Shown piece by piece: positions 22,459-34,089 of a DNA stretch of 64,000 nt. The position numbers and the translations under genes are program-made. The stretch is from assembly GCF_019578655.1 (NCBI RefSeq), contig NC_063261.1, positions 2,294,001 to 2,358,000 of the forward strand, read 5' to 3'. The stretch comes from Ricinus communis (Eukaryota; Streptophyta; Magnoliopsida; Malpighiales; Euphorbiaceae). Every line of letters begins with the position of its first letter. Within the stretch, counting starts at the first letter, position 1. Below the pieces are notes generated by a model, which was given only the letters and a program-made list of their open reading frames with translations, had not been told where the DNA came from and did no database searches.

Positions 22459-23301
22459 TTGCTCCAAAGCTTGATTCTTAAACAAAATAGTGATTTTGAT
22501 TCTGAAGAAGAAAATGATTTTCAAAATCTTGAGGTTTCTGAGAACGTCCCAGAAAACTTTATTAATGTTTTAAAAGAAATAACCTCAAGAAAATATCTGA
22601 TTCAGATAAAACTCATTTTCCCTGATGATTTCCAAATAGAAACTATAGCTTTATTTGATACAGGAGTAGACCTCAACTGTATCAATTATGAGTTGGTTCC
22701 TAAAAGATATCATCAAGAAACGAAAGAAAGACTCACCTCTGCTAATAATTCAAAGATCAGAATTGTGGGAAAAACTGAAGCTGCAATTCTAAACAACAAT
22801 ATTGCTTTAAAAAATATTTTTATTCTTACAAAGGATTTACAACAAACTGTTATTTTGGGAACCCCTTTTATCAATTTAATTACTCCCTTCAAAGTAACTA
22901 CTGCTGGTATCATTTTTAAAGTCAAAGATTCAAAGATTGTTTTTCCTTTTTTAGAAAAACCCAAGAAAAGAAATCCTAATCTTATAAAAGCTCACTTAAT
23001 TTATAATTTTGAGATAAATGCTTTAATTAAAGGAAAAAGAACCTAGTTTTTTCATCTAAAACAAGATATGAGTTTAAAAAGAATCCAAAGCCAAATGCAA
23101 AATGATTTTGTCCAAAAAAGAATTTCTGATTTGCAAAAGAAAATCGAAAAGAAGTTTGTTCTGACCTTCCTAATGCTTTCTGGAAAAGAAAACAACATAT
23201 GGTAGATTTACCATATGAAAAAGAATTTAGTGAAAAATAAATTCCTACCAAAGCCAGGCCTATCTAAATGAATGAAACTCTAGCAAGACATTATAGAATA
23301 G
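22459..23301 (+). pseudogene. Pararetroviral aspartic protease to start of RT (broken)
   Basis: The 195-codon frame 22459-23046 contains the retroviral-type protease motif FDTGVDLNCI with catalytic Asp retained, and the later ILGTPFI segment that fits the second conserved protease motif. A stop follows at 23046. 23050-23301 holds degraded RT N-terminal sequence and is cut by E3 at 23301/23302; the last five bases aatag recur at 32851-32855. Confidence 0.7.
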
Positions 23302-24396
23302 TGATAGTCTATTTATGCAACCTACAACTAAGGCAGTGAACCTACCGATGCAGCATAGCACTAGTGAGTATCAAGGTCGTATCCCAGGAGATCGGGTGAA
23401 CCTAGAGTTACTACTGTTTGCTATGTTATCTAGTATGAAATATGGTGTGAAAGTTCTAACATTACCAGCTAATGGTTATGAGTGCAAATAAGTAAATGAA
23501 GGACAACGAACAATAAAACAAAGCCAATTGCAAAGAGAGAAACAAACCCAGAAGGGGGCCTAAGTGATAGAATTCTAAAGATGGATTTTATGGATTGCCA
23601 ATCTTGCTTAACTGTGCCTAAATCCTGAATTGAACCCGGTTCCTCTCTCGAGCTTACCGAGTTCCTAAACCTGCACTAACCTAATGGAATCTCTTCCTAT
23701 CGGATTACTATATATTAGCATTAAGCATGATTTAAAACTATTAAGAGTTATTAATTCTTAATCCGGTGAGTAAATCAACCTTATCTCTAAGTGTTAACTG
23801 CCAGTTCTTACTATTCAATGTCCAGTTGTAACAAGCATTTCTCAATGTCAAGAAACAACCCACAAACAATTAATTCAACGTCTCAAATTAACTGAATCAA
23901 ACCTTTATTACTAAATAGCAAGAAGATTGAAAGAATGACAATTACAAATCTAACAATTAAGCATAATCCATCAACAAAGGTGAACCCCAATGGGTTCAAA
24001 AGATCTAGCTACTCATGTTCATGGTTAAAGCAATTAAGGAACAAAATAAGGAAAAGAAAATTAAAGGCATGTACACCCTTCTCTTTCAAGTTGAATGAGA
24101 AACCCTAATTTAGCAAATTCAAAATCTCAAACCCTAGTTGCCTTTTGAATGCTCCCAAAGTTTGTCTTGATCTTCAATTCGATGTTGGAACAAGTGAAAT
24201 CCCTCATTCAATTGATGAATTTGATCTCTCAAGGTCTACAATTGAGGTATGTGAAACAATTGATTGAGTGTGTGTCTTGGAATTGAGTCAAAAATTTGTG
24301 TCCTTTCCAAAAGAACTCAAAATTGCCTATATAGTTGATTCAGCATGGCTAGAGTCCAGGTTGTGATGATTCAGCACGGCCGGAGTCCAGGCAGTG
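23302..24396 (-). repeat. E3 distal LTR, truncated
   Basis: Homologous to 25237-26340 and 31380-32480 and starting tgatagtct at the target site. It stops inside the palindrome-rich part at 24396, where it joins gag-derived DNA through the short filler ggcaattcg. Confidence 0.8.
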
Positions 24397-24402
24397 GCAA
24401 TT

Positions 24403-25236
24403 CGCTGTAGAAGGTTTGAACCTGCATCCATACTGGCAATTCGTGATGTGGGCAGCATCTCAAAAGATCTTTAAACCTCTCCTATGCATCGTACATGCTT
24501 TCATCATCAAACCGCACAAAAGAAGATATGTCATTTCTAAGTTTAGCAGTTTTAGCGGGAGGAAAATACTTATATAAAAATTTTTCAGCCAACGCCCTTC
24601 AAGTAGTAATTGTTTGCTGTGGAAGGGATTGCAACCATCCCTTAGCTCTGTCCCTCAAGGAAAATGGAAACAATCTCAGCCGAATGGCGTCATCGGTTGT
24701 TCTATTTATCTTGAATGTGTCACAAATCTCTAAAAAATTAGAGATATGTGCATTAGGATCCTCGCTGGGCAATCCTACAAACTGCACGCTCTGCTGGATC
24801 ATCTGGATCACGTTGGCTTTTATTTCAAAATTGTTGGCCGCTACAGCAGGTATGACTATACTAGTTTTTGTCCCATCCAAAGATGGTCGAGCAAACTCGT
24901 ACATCGTCCTCTGATCCTCATTGGCCTGGGGTTGAGGTTCTCCATCGCGTCAGTTCCTTGAACCTGAACTGTAACTCCGTCCTCTTCCTCAACTGCCTGC
25001 AAACGTCATCTCAATAATTTGAGAGAGCGCTCCGGGTCAGATAAGGGTACTATGGGATCAGGGTTAGAGCTCCTGGTCATATACTACCTGAAACTGACAA
25101 CGAAACAACCACCAATCAATCAAAAATAATATAAAAAAATAAAGAATAAATAAATAAACAAATAATGACTAAATTAACACAAAAACAATTCACTCTAGTC
25201 CACTGTTACTGTTCCCCGGCAACGGCGCCAAAAACT
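24403..25236 (-). pseudogene. E3 second unit: 5' gag fragment and primer site
   Basis: Nearly identical to 30545-31379. The gag start is ATG 25080; the conserved part 24904-24599 reads MYEFARPSLDGTKTS...NFLEICDTFKIN...LRLFPFSLRDRAKGWLQSLP, a Ty3/gypsy gag (capsid) domain. The primer site TGGCGCCGTTGCCGGGGA lies at 25213-25230. The fragment ends at the deletion junction. Confidence 0.8.
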
Positions 25237-26671
25237 TGATACTCTATTTATGCAACCTACACCTAAGGCAGTGAACCTATCGATGCAGCCTAGCACTAGT
25301 GAGTATCAAGGTCGTATCCCTGGAGATCCGGTGAACCTAAAGTTACTACTGTTTGCTATGTTATCTAGTCTGAAATATGGTGTGAAAGTTCTAACATTAC
25401 CAGCTAATGGTTATGAGTGCAAATAAGTAAATGAAGGACAACGAACAATAAAAATAAAATAATTGCAAAGAGAGAAACAAACCCAGAAGGGGGCCTAAGT
25501 GATAGAATTCTAAAGATGGATTTTATGGATTGCCAATCTTGCTCAACTGTGCCTAAATCCTGAATTGAACCCGGTTCCTCTCTCGAGCTTACCGAGTTCC
25601 TAAACCTGCACTAACCTAATGGAATCTCTTCCTATCGGATTACTATATATTAGCATTAAGCATGATTTAAAACTATTAAGAGTTATTAATTCTTAATCCG
25701 GTGAGTAAATCAACCTTATCTCTAAGTGTTAACTGCCAGTTCTTACTATTCAATGTCCAGTTGTAACAAGCATTTCTCAATGTCAAGAAACAACCCACAA
25801 ACAATTAATTCAACGTCTCAAATTAACTGAATCAAACCTTTATTACTAAATAGCAAGAAGATTGAAAGAATGACAATTACAAATCTAACAATTAAGCATA
25901 ATCCATCAACAAAGGTGAACCCCAATGGGTTCAAAAGATCTAGCTACTCATGTTCATGGTTAAAGCAATTAAGGAACAAAATAAGGAAAAGAAAATTAAA
26001 GGCATGTACACCCTTCTCTTTCAAGTTGAATGAGAAACCCTAATTTAGCAAATTCAAAATCTCAAACCCTAGTTGCCTCTTGAATGCTCCCAAAGTTTGT
26101 CTTGATCTTCAATTCGATGTTGGAACAAGTGAAATCCCTCCTTCAATTAATGAATTTGTTCTCTCAATGTCTACAATTGAGGTATAGAAAACAATTGATT
26201 GAGTGTGTGTCTTGGAATTGAGTCAAAAATTCGTGTCCTTTCCAAAAGAACTCAAAATTGCCTATATAGTTGATTCAGCATGGCCGTAGTCCAAGATGTG
26301 ATGATTGACGGTAGGAGTCTAAGCCGTCTGGAGCTCCTTCCAAGCCGTGCCTAAGCTGGTGCTGAGCCACCACAGGCCGTGGTGGCTTCGGAAGCCGTGC
26401 TGAAATGGCACAATTGGGGATAGCTTCTTGGCAATTCAGCACGGCTGGAGTCCAGGCCGTGCTCAACCCTCGGGGTGCTAGTCCTCGCCCAATTTGATGG
26501 ATTTTGGTCCATATTCACTTGTATTTCCCTCGATTGTTGATGGTGTTCTTCGAAAATGACCTGAAACGAGAAAGGAAACAAAAGACAGGTGATTCTAGCA
26601 TAAAACGGGATAATCATGCATAAAAATGTAAACAATCGGGCATGAAAACATGTGTAGTATGATGCTTATCA
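25237..26671 (-). repeat. E3 middle LTR
   Basis: About 1435 bases, edges TGATAC and TTATCA; followed by aattaccccatactt, the polypurine tract of the main unit in reverse. It differs from the right LTR mainly in the palindrome-rich segment (26275-26465). Confidence 0.85.
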
Positions 26672-26712
26672 AATTACCCCATACTTAAACTTTTGCTTGT
26701 CCTCAAGCAATC
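26672..26712 (-). other. E3 polypurine tract with upstream hairpin
   Basis: Minus strand: TTGCTTGAGGACAAGCAA, six bases, then AAGTATGGGGTAATT abutting the LTR. Same module as E1 and E2 although the LTRs are of another family. Confidence 0.7.
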
Positions 26713-28120
26713 AACAACTCACTCCTCAAACAGATACCAAATAACTCAATCAAATGCATTGCAGGAGGTTAACTCAAAACAAATTTCAAAACTCCGTAAT
26801 GATTTTCCCCAAAATCCTCAAATGACTAAATCCTTAAGAAAGAGAACAAACTTAATAAAGTTGCTAAATTTAAAATGATAAACCATCTAAATTGAGAAAT
26901 TGAGAACCACACCTCACAAGATGTCACTCAAAACACACAAGTGTATATAGGTGAAAGAAGATCGCCAAGCTCTCAACGCAAAAATACAGAAAAAATGCTT
27001 ACCATAGGCTTGCTTATAGATCCAATCTCCACTACTACGAAATAATCAATAATCATGATCAAAGGGTCTTGAGCCAGGTTGTAATGGGGTTAAGGTAGAC
27101 TATGGATAAATATGGAAAGTAGGCTACAAGTTGCTGGAAATTAAGCAGGTAATGCAAGAAAGTAACGAAGGATCAAGTGCTGTACCAAAATGAACACTAA
27201 GTTGCTCTAAAAATAAGATGATGCTTGAACTAAATTAATACTCTTTTTCTTTATTTTTTTTGTTTTTTTTTCAATTTATATACTATGTATATATATTACA
27301 ACAGCTTATGTAGGGGTTGTTGGTTATTGACACATACAATAAGGCTGAAAATCCAATTTTTTTTTTTTAATTGAAAGGAGCATCTATGAAAAATCTAGCA
27401 ACTTAGTGAAATATATGAATGCAGATTGATCCAAAATGAAATGCAACATAAACTTACATAATTTCCAGCAATAATGGTAGAAAGAATGGTAAAATGAATA
27501 GAAGTGATAAAATGAGTGTCACTGTTATTATTATCACGAAAGGAAAGGCTAAGGCTCAAAATTGGTTCACTAAGGGAAAAACAGGGTTAGGCTTTTGGCC
27601 AAATTGTGTAAATCCTAAGTGCCCAAATCATCTCACGATTATCGACAATTCATGTAATCTCAAGAAACATCGTAAAGCAAGTTCTAGAAATAGAGATTCT
27701 GTACAATGCTCACTAATGAAGCAAAAGGGAGCATAAAAATAGTGATGCACAAATTGGCTCAAAATCTCACTATTTGAGTGGGTTAAAATTGCATAAATTC
27801 TCAAACCAAAGTTTAAACAGTCAATCACAATAATAAGCAGCAATATTAACAGTGTTCTATATCTAAGATAAAGTAAAATGAAGGATTAAGGAAAAACACC
27901 AGTTTTACCTGGCTTGATTGAAACTAAGAGATTCGTTCATTGCCTTCTTCCCACAGAGATTCGATACAAGCAATAAGGGTCCATTCAAAAGAAAGAAAAT
28001 CATTAACTACTCCATTAAAACAAAACTCAAGATAAGGACAGTAATAATGAACGGACTCAATCAATAAAGGAAATTAAAACAAGATAAAAACAGCAAAGAC
28101 AAAATTGGTACCTGGTACCT
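26713..28120 (-). other. E3 3' non-coding interior
   Basis: No supported gene. T-rich tracts at 27240-27270 and about 27357-27369 correspond to those in E1/E2. A few short ORFs are not shared. Confidence 0.55.
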
Positions 28121-28155
28121 ACCCCACACTTGTGAAAAACACTGTCCTCAGTGTG
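28121..28155 (-). other. E3 internal hairpin plus AAGTGTGGGGT module
   Basis: Minus strand: ACACTGAGGACAGTGT hairpin, seven bases, AAGTGTGGGGT. Third occurrence of the internal module. Confidence 0.7.
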
Positions 28156-28586
28156 AACAAGGTAGGCACTCCAAAATAAAAGGAATAAAATACGTAAAAT
28201 GAAACTAATTATGGGAGTCCATAAAAGAAATTGGAAAACTAAGAGAAAAAGAAGACAATAAAAAGAGATAAAAACTAGAAAGTCTACTAGATACTGCTCT
28301 TGATATGTACTTTAACGCTTCAAAATATGTTAGTCCTCGAAATTACGTACGAGCATCAAGTAGGCTAACTCCTGCAAAACTCAAGAATAAACACATCCCA
28401 AGCAACATCTAGTAAAAGGTTCAATAAGATAGCATGTCCTCAAAATCAAACTCACTAAAAACAGACTGAAATATCTAATTACAAATAACTACATAAAATA
28501 AAATAAAATAAAAATGTCCAAAAATTCAGAAGGCAAAAATAGATTCGGGAATGCCTCCCGAAGGCGCTTCTTTTTGTTTGAGTCAT

Positions 28587-29512
28587 CTAGCTGGACTCTG
28601 CATCAGCATTCCTGCATCGCGGGCAAATTAAAAAGGTAGGCTCAATGTAAGTTGGGGCTCGAGGCATATAAGCGCAATGAGAAGGTCTGATGTGTGCGGT
28701 AGATGACCAAGGAGGCGCTCTCTGGACCAATTTGGGATGTCCATTCATCCACTCCGAATTCCGGCTAAGTGACCTGTCAAAAAATAAACTTGCAACTACC
28801 CTTCTCGGGTCTATCATAGCACAAAGTCTCATATTGATACAAGTTGTTTTTTTCAGATGAATAACACATACTAATAGGGGAAGAAACATGTATAGCATCA
28901 TCCATTTGTACATCTTGTGGTTGTGTATTACATGCAAGATCAATTCCATCAATACTACAAATGGCATGAACATGGTCGGTGGAAGAACTATCAAATGAGG
29001 GTAAACTAAAAGTGACACAGTCATCCCCTACATTAAGTTCTAACTTCCCCTCAAATACATCTATTTTAGCTCTAGCTGTGGCAAGGAAAGGTCTCCCCAA
29101 AATTAATGGTACACCATGCTCATTGTCCATATCCAAAACCACAAAGTCCATAGGAAATATGAACTTATCTACCTTAACTAGCACATTTTCCACAATTCCC
29201 CTAGGAAGCTTAATGTAATTGGTCGACTAATTGAATGCACATCCTAGTGGATTTTGCCTCCCCCAAACCTAGCTTATTGAACAAACTAGTGGGCATGACA
29301 TTTATGTTAGCCCCCAAATTAGCTAATGCATCATCAAGACACAAATTACCTAAAGTGCAGGGAATAGTGAAACTCCCTGGATCGTGACGTTTCTCTGGTA
29401 ACTTGCTCTGAAACACTACTGAGCACTCCTCGTTAAGCTGAACATAGGCGACCTCCTCCAACTTCCTTTTTCTGCTAAGTATGTCCTTTAAGAACTTAGC
29501 ATACTTCGGCAT
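28587..29512 (-). pseudogene. E3 aspartic protease region, active site lost
   Basis: 29512-29210 and 29193-28777 read in different frames across a break near 29200. The protease landmark reads ANLGANINVMPTSLF, where the catalytic Asp position of the usual D-L-G-A motif is Asn. The second landmark PLILGRPFLATARAKIDVFEG, typical of Athila/gypsy protease domains, is intact, and the linker to pol follows to about 28590. RT does not follow; the sequence changes to the non-coding interior. In autonomous relatives this enzyme cleaves gag-pol. Confidence 0.75.
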
Positions 29513-31223
29513 CTACTCTAATGCATCAATAAAAGGCAAGTTAATATGCAGTTTTCTAAAAATATCTAAAAACTTACTGAACTGCTCTTTCGCCTCTGCT
29601 TGTTTAGCTCTAGCAGGATAAGGAATCTTAGGTTGATATTCCCTGACTAGAATTGATTTCACCTTTTGTCCCTCAAGTTCCCTATCCTTACTGCTCGCCT
29701 CAACCTGCACATCAATAGTGGTGTCATAAAAAATAGGCTGAGAAGGAGCTGAAACTAACTTACCTGAACACAAAGTGATGGCGTTCATGTGCTCCCTCGG
29801 GTTAGACTCAGTGGTGCTCGGGAGCGCTCCTTGCTGCCTCTCAGACAACATCTTAGAGATTTGGCCAATCTGGGTCTCCAAGTTCTGAATCGAGGCCTGC
29901 TGGTTCCTAAGTGCACTATCAGTTTGCTGGAATCTCATCTCCGTAGACGTCATAAACTTCATCATAACCTCCTCTAAATTTGACTTCTTTTCTGGTAGAG
30001 GAAGAGCTTATGCAGGCCCAACTGAATCTTGCTGCGACTGCTGATGAAGTCTCTAAAAACCAGGTGGACCCTGAGCGTTATTATTCCTTCAACTGAAGTT
30101 GGGATGATTACGCCACCCAGGGTTGTATATATTGCTGTAAGGATCGTTCTGCTGCCTTAGGACATTCCCCATATAGTCAACTTGCTCAACATCAGAAGAC
30201 ATAGCAGAATTAGATGGAAAACTAGTAGAGGATGAAGCAAACATACCTCCCGCAGTACAGATCGCACTGTAATGCAGGCCACCACAAAAATCGCAGCCAA
30301 CGTTCGCTGCATGAACCGGCATATGGAGTTGGTCAATCTTCTTAGCTAGAAGCTCCACCTGAGCTGCCAAGGCTACTGTAGAGTCAACTTGGTTGACCAC
30401 TCCCTATCTTCCTGATCGGCTCCTAGAGGATTGCTACTGATAGTTGTTCATGGCCATTTCCTCTATCAGTTCCCGAGCACCTTTCGGGCGTCTCCATCGC
30501 TTAGTGCCCCACCGCATCCACCATCTGCCTTGTTGCAAGGTTCAACCCGCTGTAGAAGGTCTGAACCTGCATCCACACTGGCAATTCGTGATGTGGGCAG
30601 CATCTCAAAAGATCTTTAAACCTCTCCCATGCATCGTACATGCTTTCATTATCAAACTGCACAAAAGAAGATATGTCATTTCTAAGTTTAGTAGTTTTAG
30701 CGGGAGGAAAATACTTATATAAAAATTTTTCAGCCAATGCCCTTCAAGTAGTAATTGTTTGCTGTGGAAGAGATTGCAACCATCTCTTAGCTCTGTCCCT
30801 CAAGGAAAATGGAAACAATCTCAGTCGAATGGCGTCATCAGTTGTTCTGTTTATCTTGAATGTGTCACAAATCTCTAAAAAATTAGAGATATGTGCATTA
30901 GGATCCTCGCTGGGCAATCCTCCAAACTGCACGCTCTGCTGGATCATCTGGATCACGTTGGTTTTTATTTCAAAATTGTTGGCCGCTACAGCAGGTATGA
31001 CTATACTAGTTTTTGTCCCATCCAAAGATGGTCGAGCAAACTCGTACATCGTCCTCTGATCCTCATTGGCCTAGGGTTGAGGTTCTCCATCGCGTCGGCC
31101 TTGAACTCGAATCATAACTCCGTCCTCTTCCTCAACTGCCTGCAAACGTTGTCTCAATAATCTGAGAGAGCGCTCCGGGTCAGATAAGGGTACTATGGGA
31201 TCAGGGTTAGAGCTCCTGGTCAT
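29513..31223 (-). pseudogene. E3 gag, several stops
   Basis: Start ATG 31223. Segments: 31049-30744 gag/capsid domain (AHISNFLEICDTFKIN, RLFPFSLRDRAKRWL); 30737-30501 continuing capsid (FLYKYFPPAKTTKLRNDI, ESMYDAWERFKDLLRCCPHH, FYSGLN); 30400-30089 knuckle CDFCGGLHYSAIC (CX2CX3HX4C) and the NIYNPGWRNHPNFS landmark of Athila gag; 29965-29513 coiled coil and AITLCSGK. Breaks sit near 30740, 30400 and 30020. It is the most complete gag in the window and shows which autonomous clade the family derives from. Confidence 0.8.
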
Positions 31224-31355
31224 ATACTACCTGAAACCGACAACCAAACAACCACCAATCAATCAAAAATAATATAAAAAAATAAAGAATAAATAAATAA
31301 ACAAATAATGACTAAATTAACACAAAAACAATTCACTCTAGTTCACTGTTACTGT

Positions 31356-31373
31356 TCCCCGACAACGGCGCCA
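31356..31373 (-). other. E3 primer-binding site (tRNA-Asp type)
   Basis: Minus strand TGGCGCCGTTGTCGGGGA, one mismatch from the tRNA-Asp complement seen at 20238-20255, six bases from the LTR edge. Confidence 0.85.
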
Positions 31374-31379
31374 AAAACT

Positions 31380-32850
31380 TGATACTCTATTTATGCAACC
31401 TACACCTAAGGCAGTGAACCTATCAATGCAGCCTAGCATTAGTGAGTATCAAGGTCGTATCCCTGGAGATCCGGTGAACCTAAAGTTACTACTGTTTGCT
31501 ATGTTATCTAGTCTGAAATATGGTGTGAAAGTTCTAACATTACCAGCTAATGGTTATGAGTGCAAATAAGTAAATGAAGGACAACGAACAATAAAAATAA
31601 AACAATTGCAAAGAGAGAAACAAACCCAAAAGGGGGCCTAAGTGATAGAATTCTAAAGATGGATTTTATGGATTGCCAATCTTGCTTAACTGTGCCTAAA
31701 TCCTGAATTGAACCCGGTTCCTCTCTCGAGCTTACCGAGTTCCTAAACCTGCACTAACCTAATGGAATCTCTTCCTATCGGATTACTATATATTAGCATT
31801 AAGCATGATTTAAAACTATTAAGAGTTATTAATTCTTAATCCGGTGAGTAAATCAACCTTATCTCTAAGTGTTAACTGCCAGTTCTTACTATTCAATGTC
31901 CAGTTGTAACAAGCATTTCTCAATGTCAAGAAACAACCCACAAACAATTAATTCAACGTCTCAAATTAACTGAATCAAACCTTTATTACTAAATAGCAAG
32001 AAGATTGAAAGAATGACAATTACAAATCTAACAATTAAGCATAATCCATCAACAAAGGTGAACCCCAATGGGTTCAAAAGATCTAGCTACTCATGTTCAT
32101 GGTTAAAGCAATTAAGGAACAAAATAAGGAAAAGAAAATTAAATGCATGTACACCCTTCTCTTTCAAGTTGAATGAGAAACCCTAATTTAGCAAATTCGA
32201 AATCTCAAACCCTAGTTGCCTCTTGAATGCTCCCAAAGTTTGTCTTGATCTTTAATTCGATGTTGGAACAAGTGAAATCCCTCCTTCAATTAATGAATTT
32301 GATCTCTCAATGTCTACAATTGAGGTATAGAAAACAATTGATTGAGTGTGTGTCTTGGAATTGAGTCAAAAATTCGTGTCCTTTCCAAAAGAACTCAAAA
32401 TTGCCTATATAGTTGATTCAGCATGGCCGTAGTCCAGGATGTGATGATTCAGCACGGCCGGAGTCTAGGCAGTGCTGAATCTGTGGAGTCTATTGTGCCG
32501 ACTCCTTCCAAGCCGTGCCTAAGCGGTGCTGAGCCACCACAGGCCGTGCTGGAGGCCGTGGTGGCTTCGGAAGCCGTGCTGAAATGGCACAATTGGGGAT
32601 AGCTTCTTGGTAATTCAGCACGGCCGGAGTCCAGGCCGTGCTCAACCCTCGGGGTGCTAGTCCTCGCCTAATTTGATGGATTTTGGTCCATATTCACATG
32701 TATTTCCCTCGATTGTTGATGGTGTCCTTCGAAAATGACATGAAACGATAAAGGAAACAAAAGACAGGTGATTCTAGCATAAAACGGGATAATCATGCAT
32801 AAAAATGTAAACAATCGGGCATGAAAACATGTGTAGTATGATGCTTATCA
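31380..32850 (-). repeat. E3 5' LTR
   Basis: 1471 bases, TGATAC...TTATCA, followed by target duplication aatag. Carries caaaccct telobox-like motifs (near 32180 and 32210) and the palindromic cluster 32420-32645. Confidence 0.9.
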
Positions 32851-32855
32851 AATAG

Positions 32856-33660
32856 AAATCAATGATTTAGAACAAAAAGGTTTAATTACCAAATCCATAT
32901 CCCCCTGGTCGTGTGCAGCCTTCTATGTCAACAAAAATAGTGAAATAGAAAGGGGAACACCTAGATTGGTAATTAATTACAAACCTTTGAATAAAGCTCT
33001 AAAATGGATTAGATATCCTATTCCAAACAAAAAAGATCTTCTTCAAAAGCTTCATTATGCTTTTATTTTTTCAAAGTTTGATATGAAATCAGGATTTTGG
33101 CAAATCCTGATTCATCCTAAAGATCGGTACAAAACTGCATTTACAGTTCCATTTGGCCAGTACAAATTGAATGTGATGCCTTTTGGATTAAAAAATGCTC
33201 CTTCTGAATTTCAAAAAATTATGAATGACATTTTTAATCCTTATTTAAAGTTTTGCATTGTATACATCGATGACGTATTAATCTTTTCAAATTCTCTAGA
33301 GTAACATTTCGAACATTTGGAGACATTTTTCTATGTTCTTAAGAAAAATGGTCTGGTTGTTTCCAAATCCAAGGTATCTTTATTCCAAACGAAAATTAGA
33401 TTTCTTGGACACTACATCTCTCAGGGAACTATTACCCCAATTGAAAGATCTCTAGCTTTTACTTCAAAATTTCCAGATAAAATTTTAGAAAAAACTCAAT
33501 TGCAAAGGTTCCTTGGCAGTTTAAATTATGTTATGGATTTTTATCCAAATTTAAACTATTTAGCTAAACCCCTCCATGATAGATTAAAGAAAAATCCCCC
33601 TGCATGGTCTGATGAGCATACAAAGATTGTTCAAAGCATTAAAAAATAAGTTTCTGAAAT
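32856..33660 (+). pseudogene. Pararetroviral reverse transcriptase (broken)
   Basis: Viral sequence resumes exactly after aatag. Frame 32966-33304 shows RT landmarks VINYKPLNKAL, FSKFDMKSGFWQI, FTVPFGQY, NVMPFGLKNAPSEFQ and the catalytic YIDDVLIFS (33270-33296). An in-frame stop at about 33302 is followed by a continuing match 33317-33649 (VSLFQTKIRFLGH, LQRFLGSLNY), the thumb/connection. Asp residues of the active site are kept, but the stops kill the gene. In the living virus RT copies pregenomic RNA into DNA. Confidence 0.85.
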
Positions 33661-34082
33661 TCCATGTTTACATCTAGCTGATCCATTTGCATTCAAAATT
33701 GTTGAAACTGATGCATCAGATTTAGGTTGTGGTGGAATTCTCAAACAAATTCACAACAAAAAAGAATGCATTGTCTAGTTTACTTCTGCACACTGGAATG
33801 ATACTCGAAAGAATTATTCAACTATCAAGAAGGAAATTCTTTCAATAGTATTATGCATTTCAAAATTTCAAAGTGACCTTTTAAATCAAAAATTTCTTTT
33901 AAGAATTTATTATAAATCTGCAAAAGAAGTGTTGTAAAAAGATGTAAAAAATATAGCTTCAAAATAGATTTTTGCCAGATGGCAAGCCATTCTTTCCATT
34001 TTTGATTTTGAAATCGAATACATAAGAGGAGATTCGAATTCAATGCGAGAATTTCTAACTAGAGAGTTCCTTCAAAAATAGG
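33661..34082 (+). pseudogene. Pararetroviral RNase H (broken)
   Basis: Reading through several stops, the segment begins with VETDASDLGCGGIL (first catalytic Asp), then NYSTIKKEIL (Glu), and ends with EYIRGDSN...FLTREF, the third conserved block. Stops lie near 33777, 33936 and 33966. RNase H removes the RNA strand during reverse transcription. ORF1 ends at about 34082. Confidence 0.75.
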
Positions 34083-34089
34083 AGTGACA

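Larger units (their letters stand above)
23302..32850 (-). mobile_element. E3: second Athila-like gag/protease element with three LTRs
   Basis: Flanked by target duplication aatag (23297-23301 and 32851-32855). From right to left on the minus strand: 5' LTR 31380-32850, interior 26672-31379, LTR 25237-26671, a truncated interior 24403-25236 (primer site and gag start), and a truncated LTR 23302-24396. That is a tandem pair sharing the middle LTR, with a later deletion in the second unit. The interior encodes gag and a defective protease only; no RT, RNase H or integrase. LTR sequence differs from E1/E2, so it is a separate but related family. Confidence 0.85.

Noticed and set aside
24495..24914. 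ORFs of about 139 codons antisense to E3 gag (also 30640-31059)
   Set aside because: They are mirror frames of the conserved gag domain on the minus strand.
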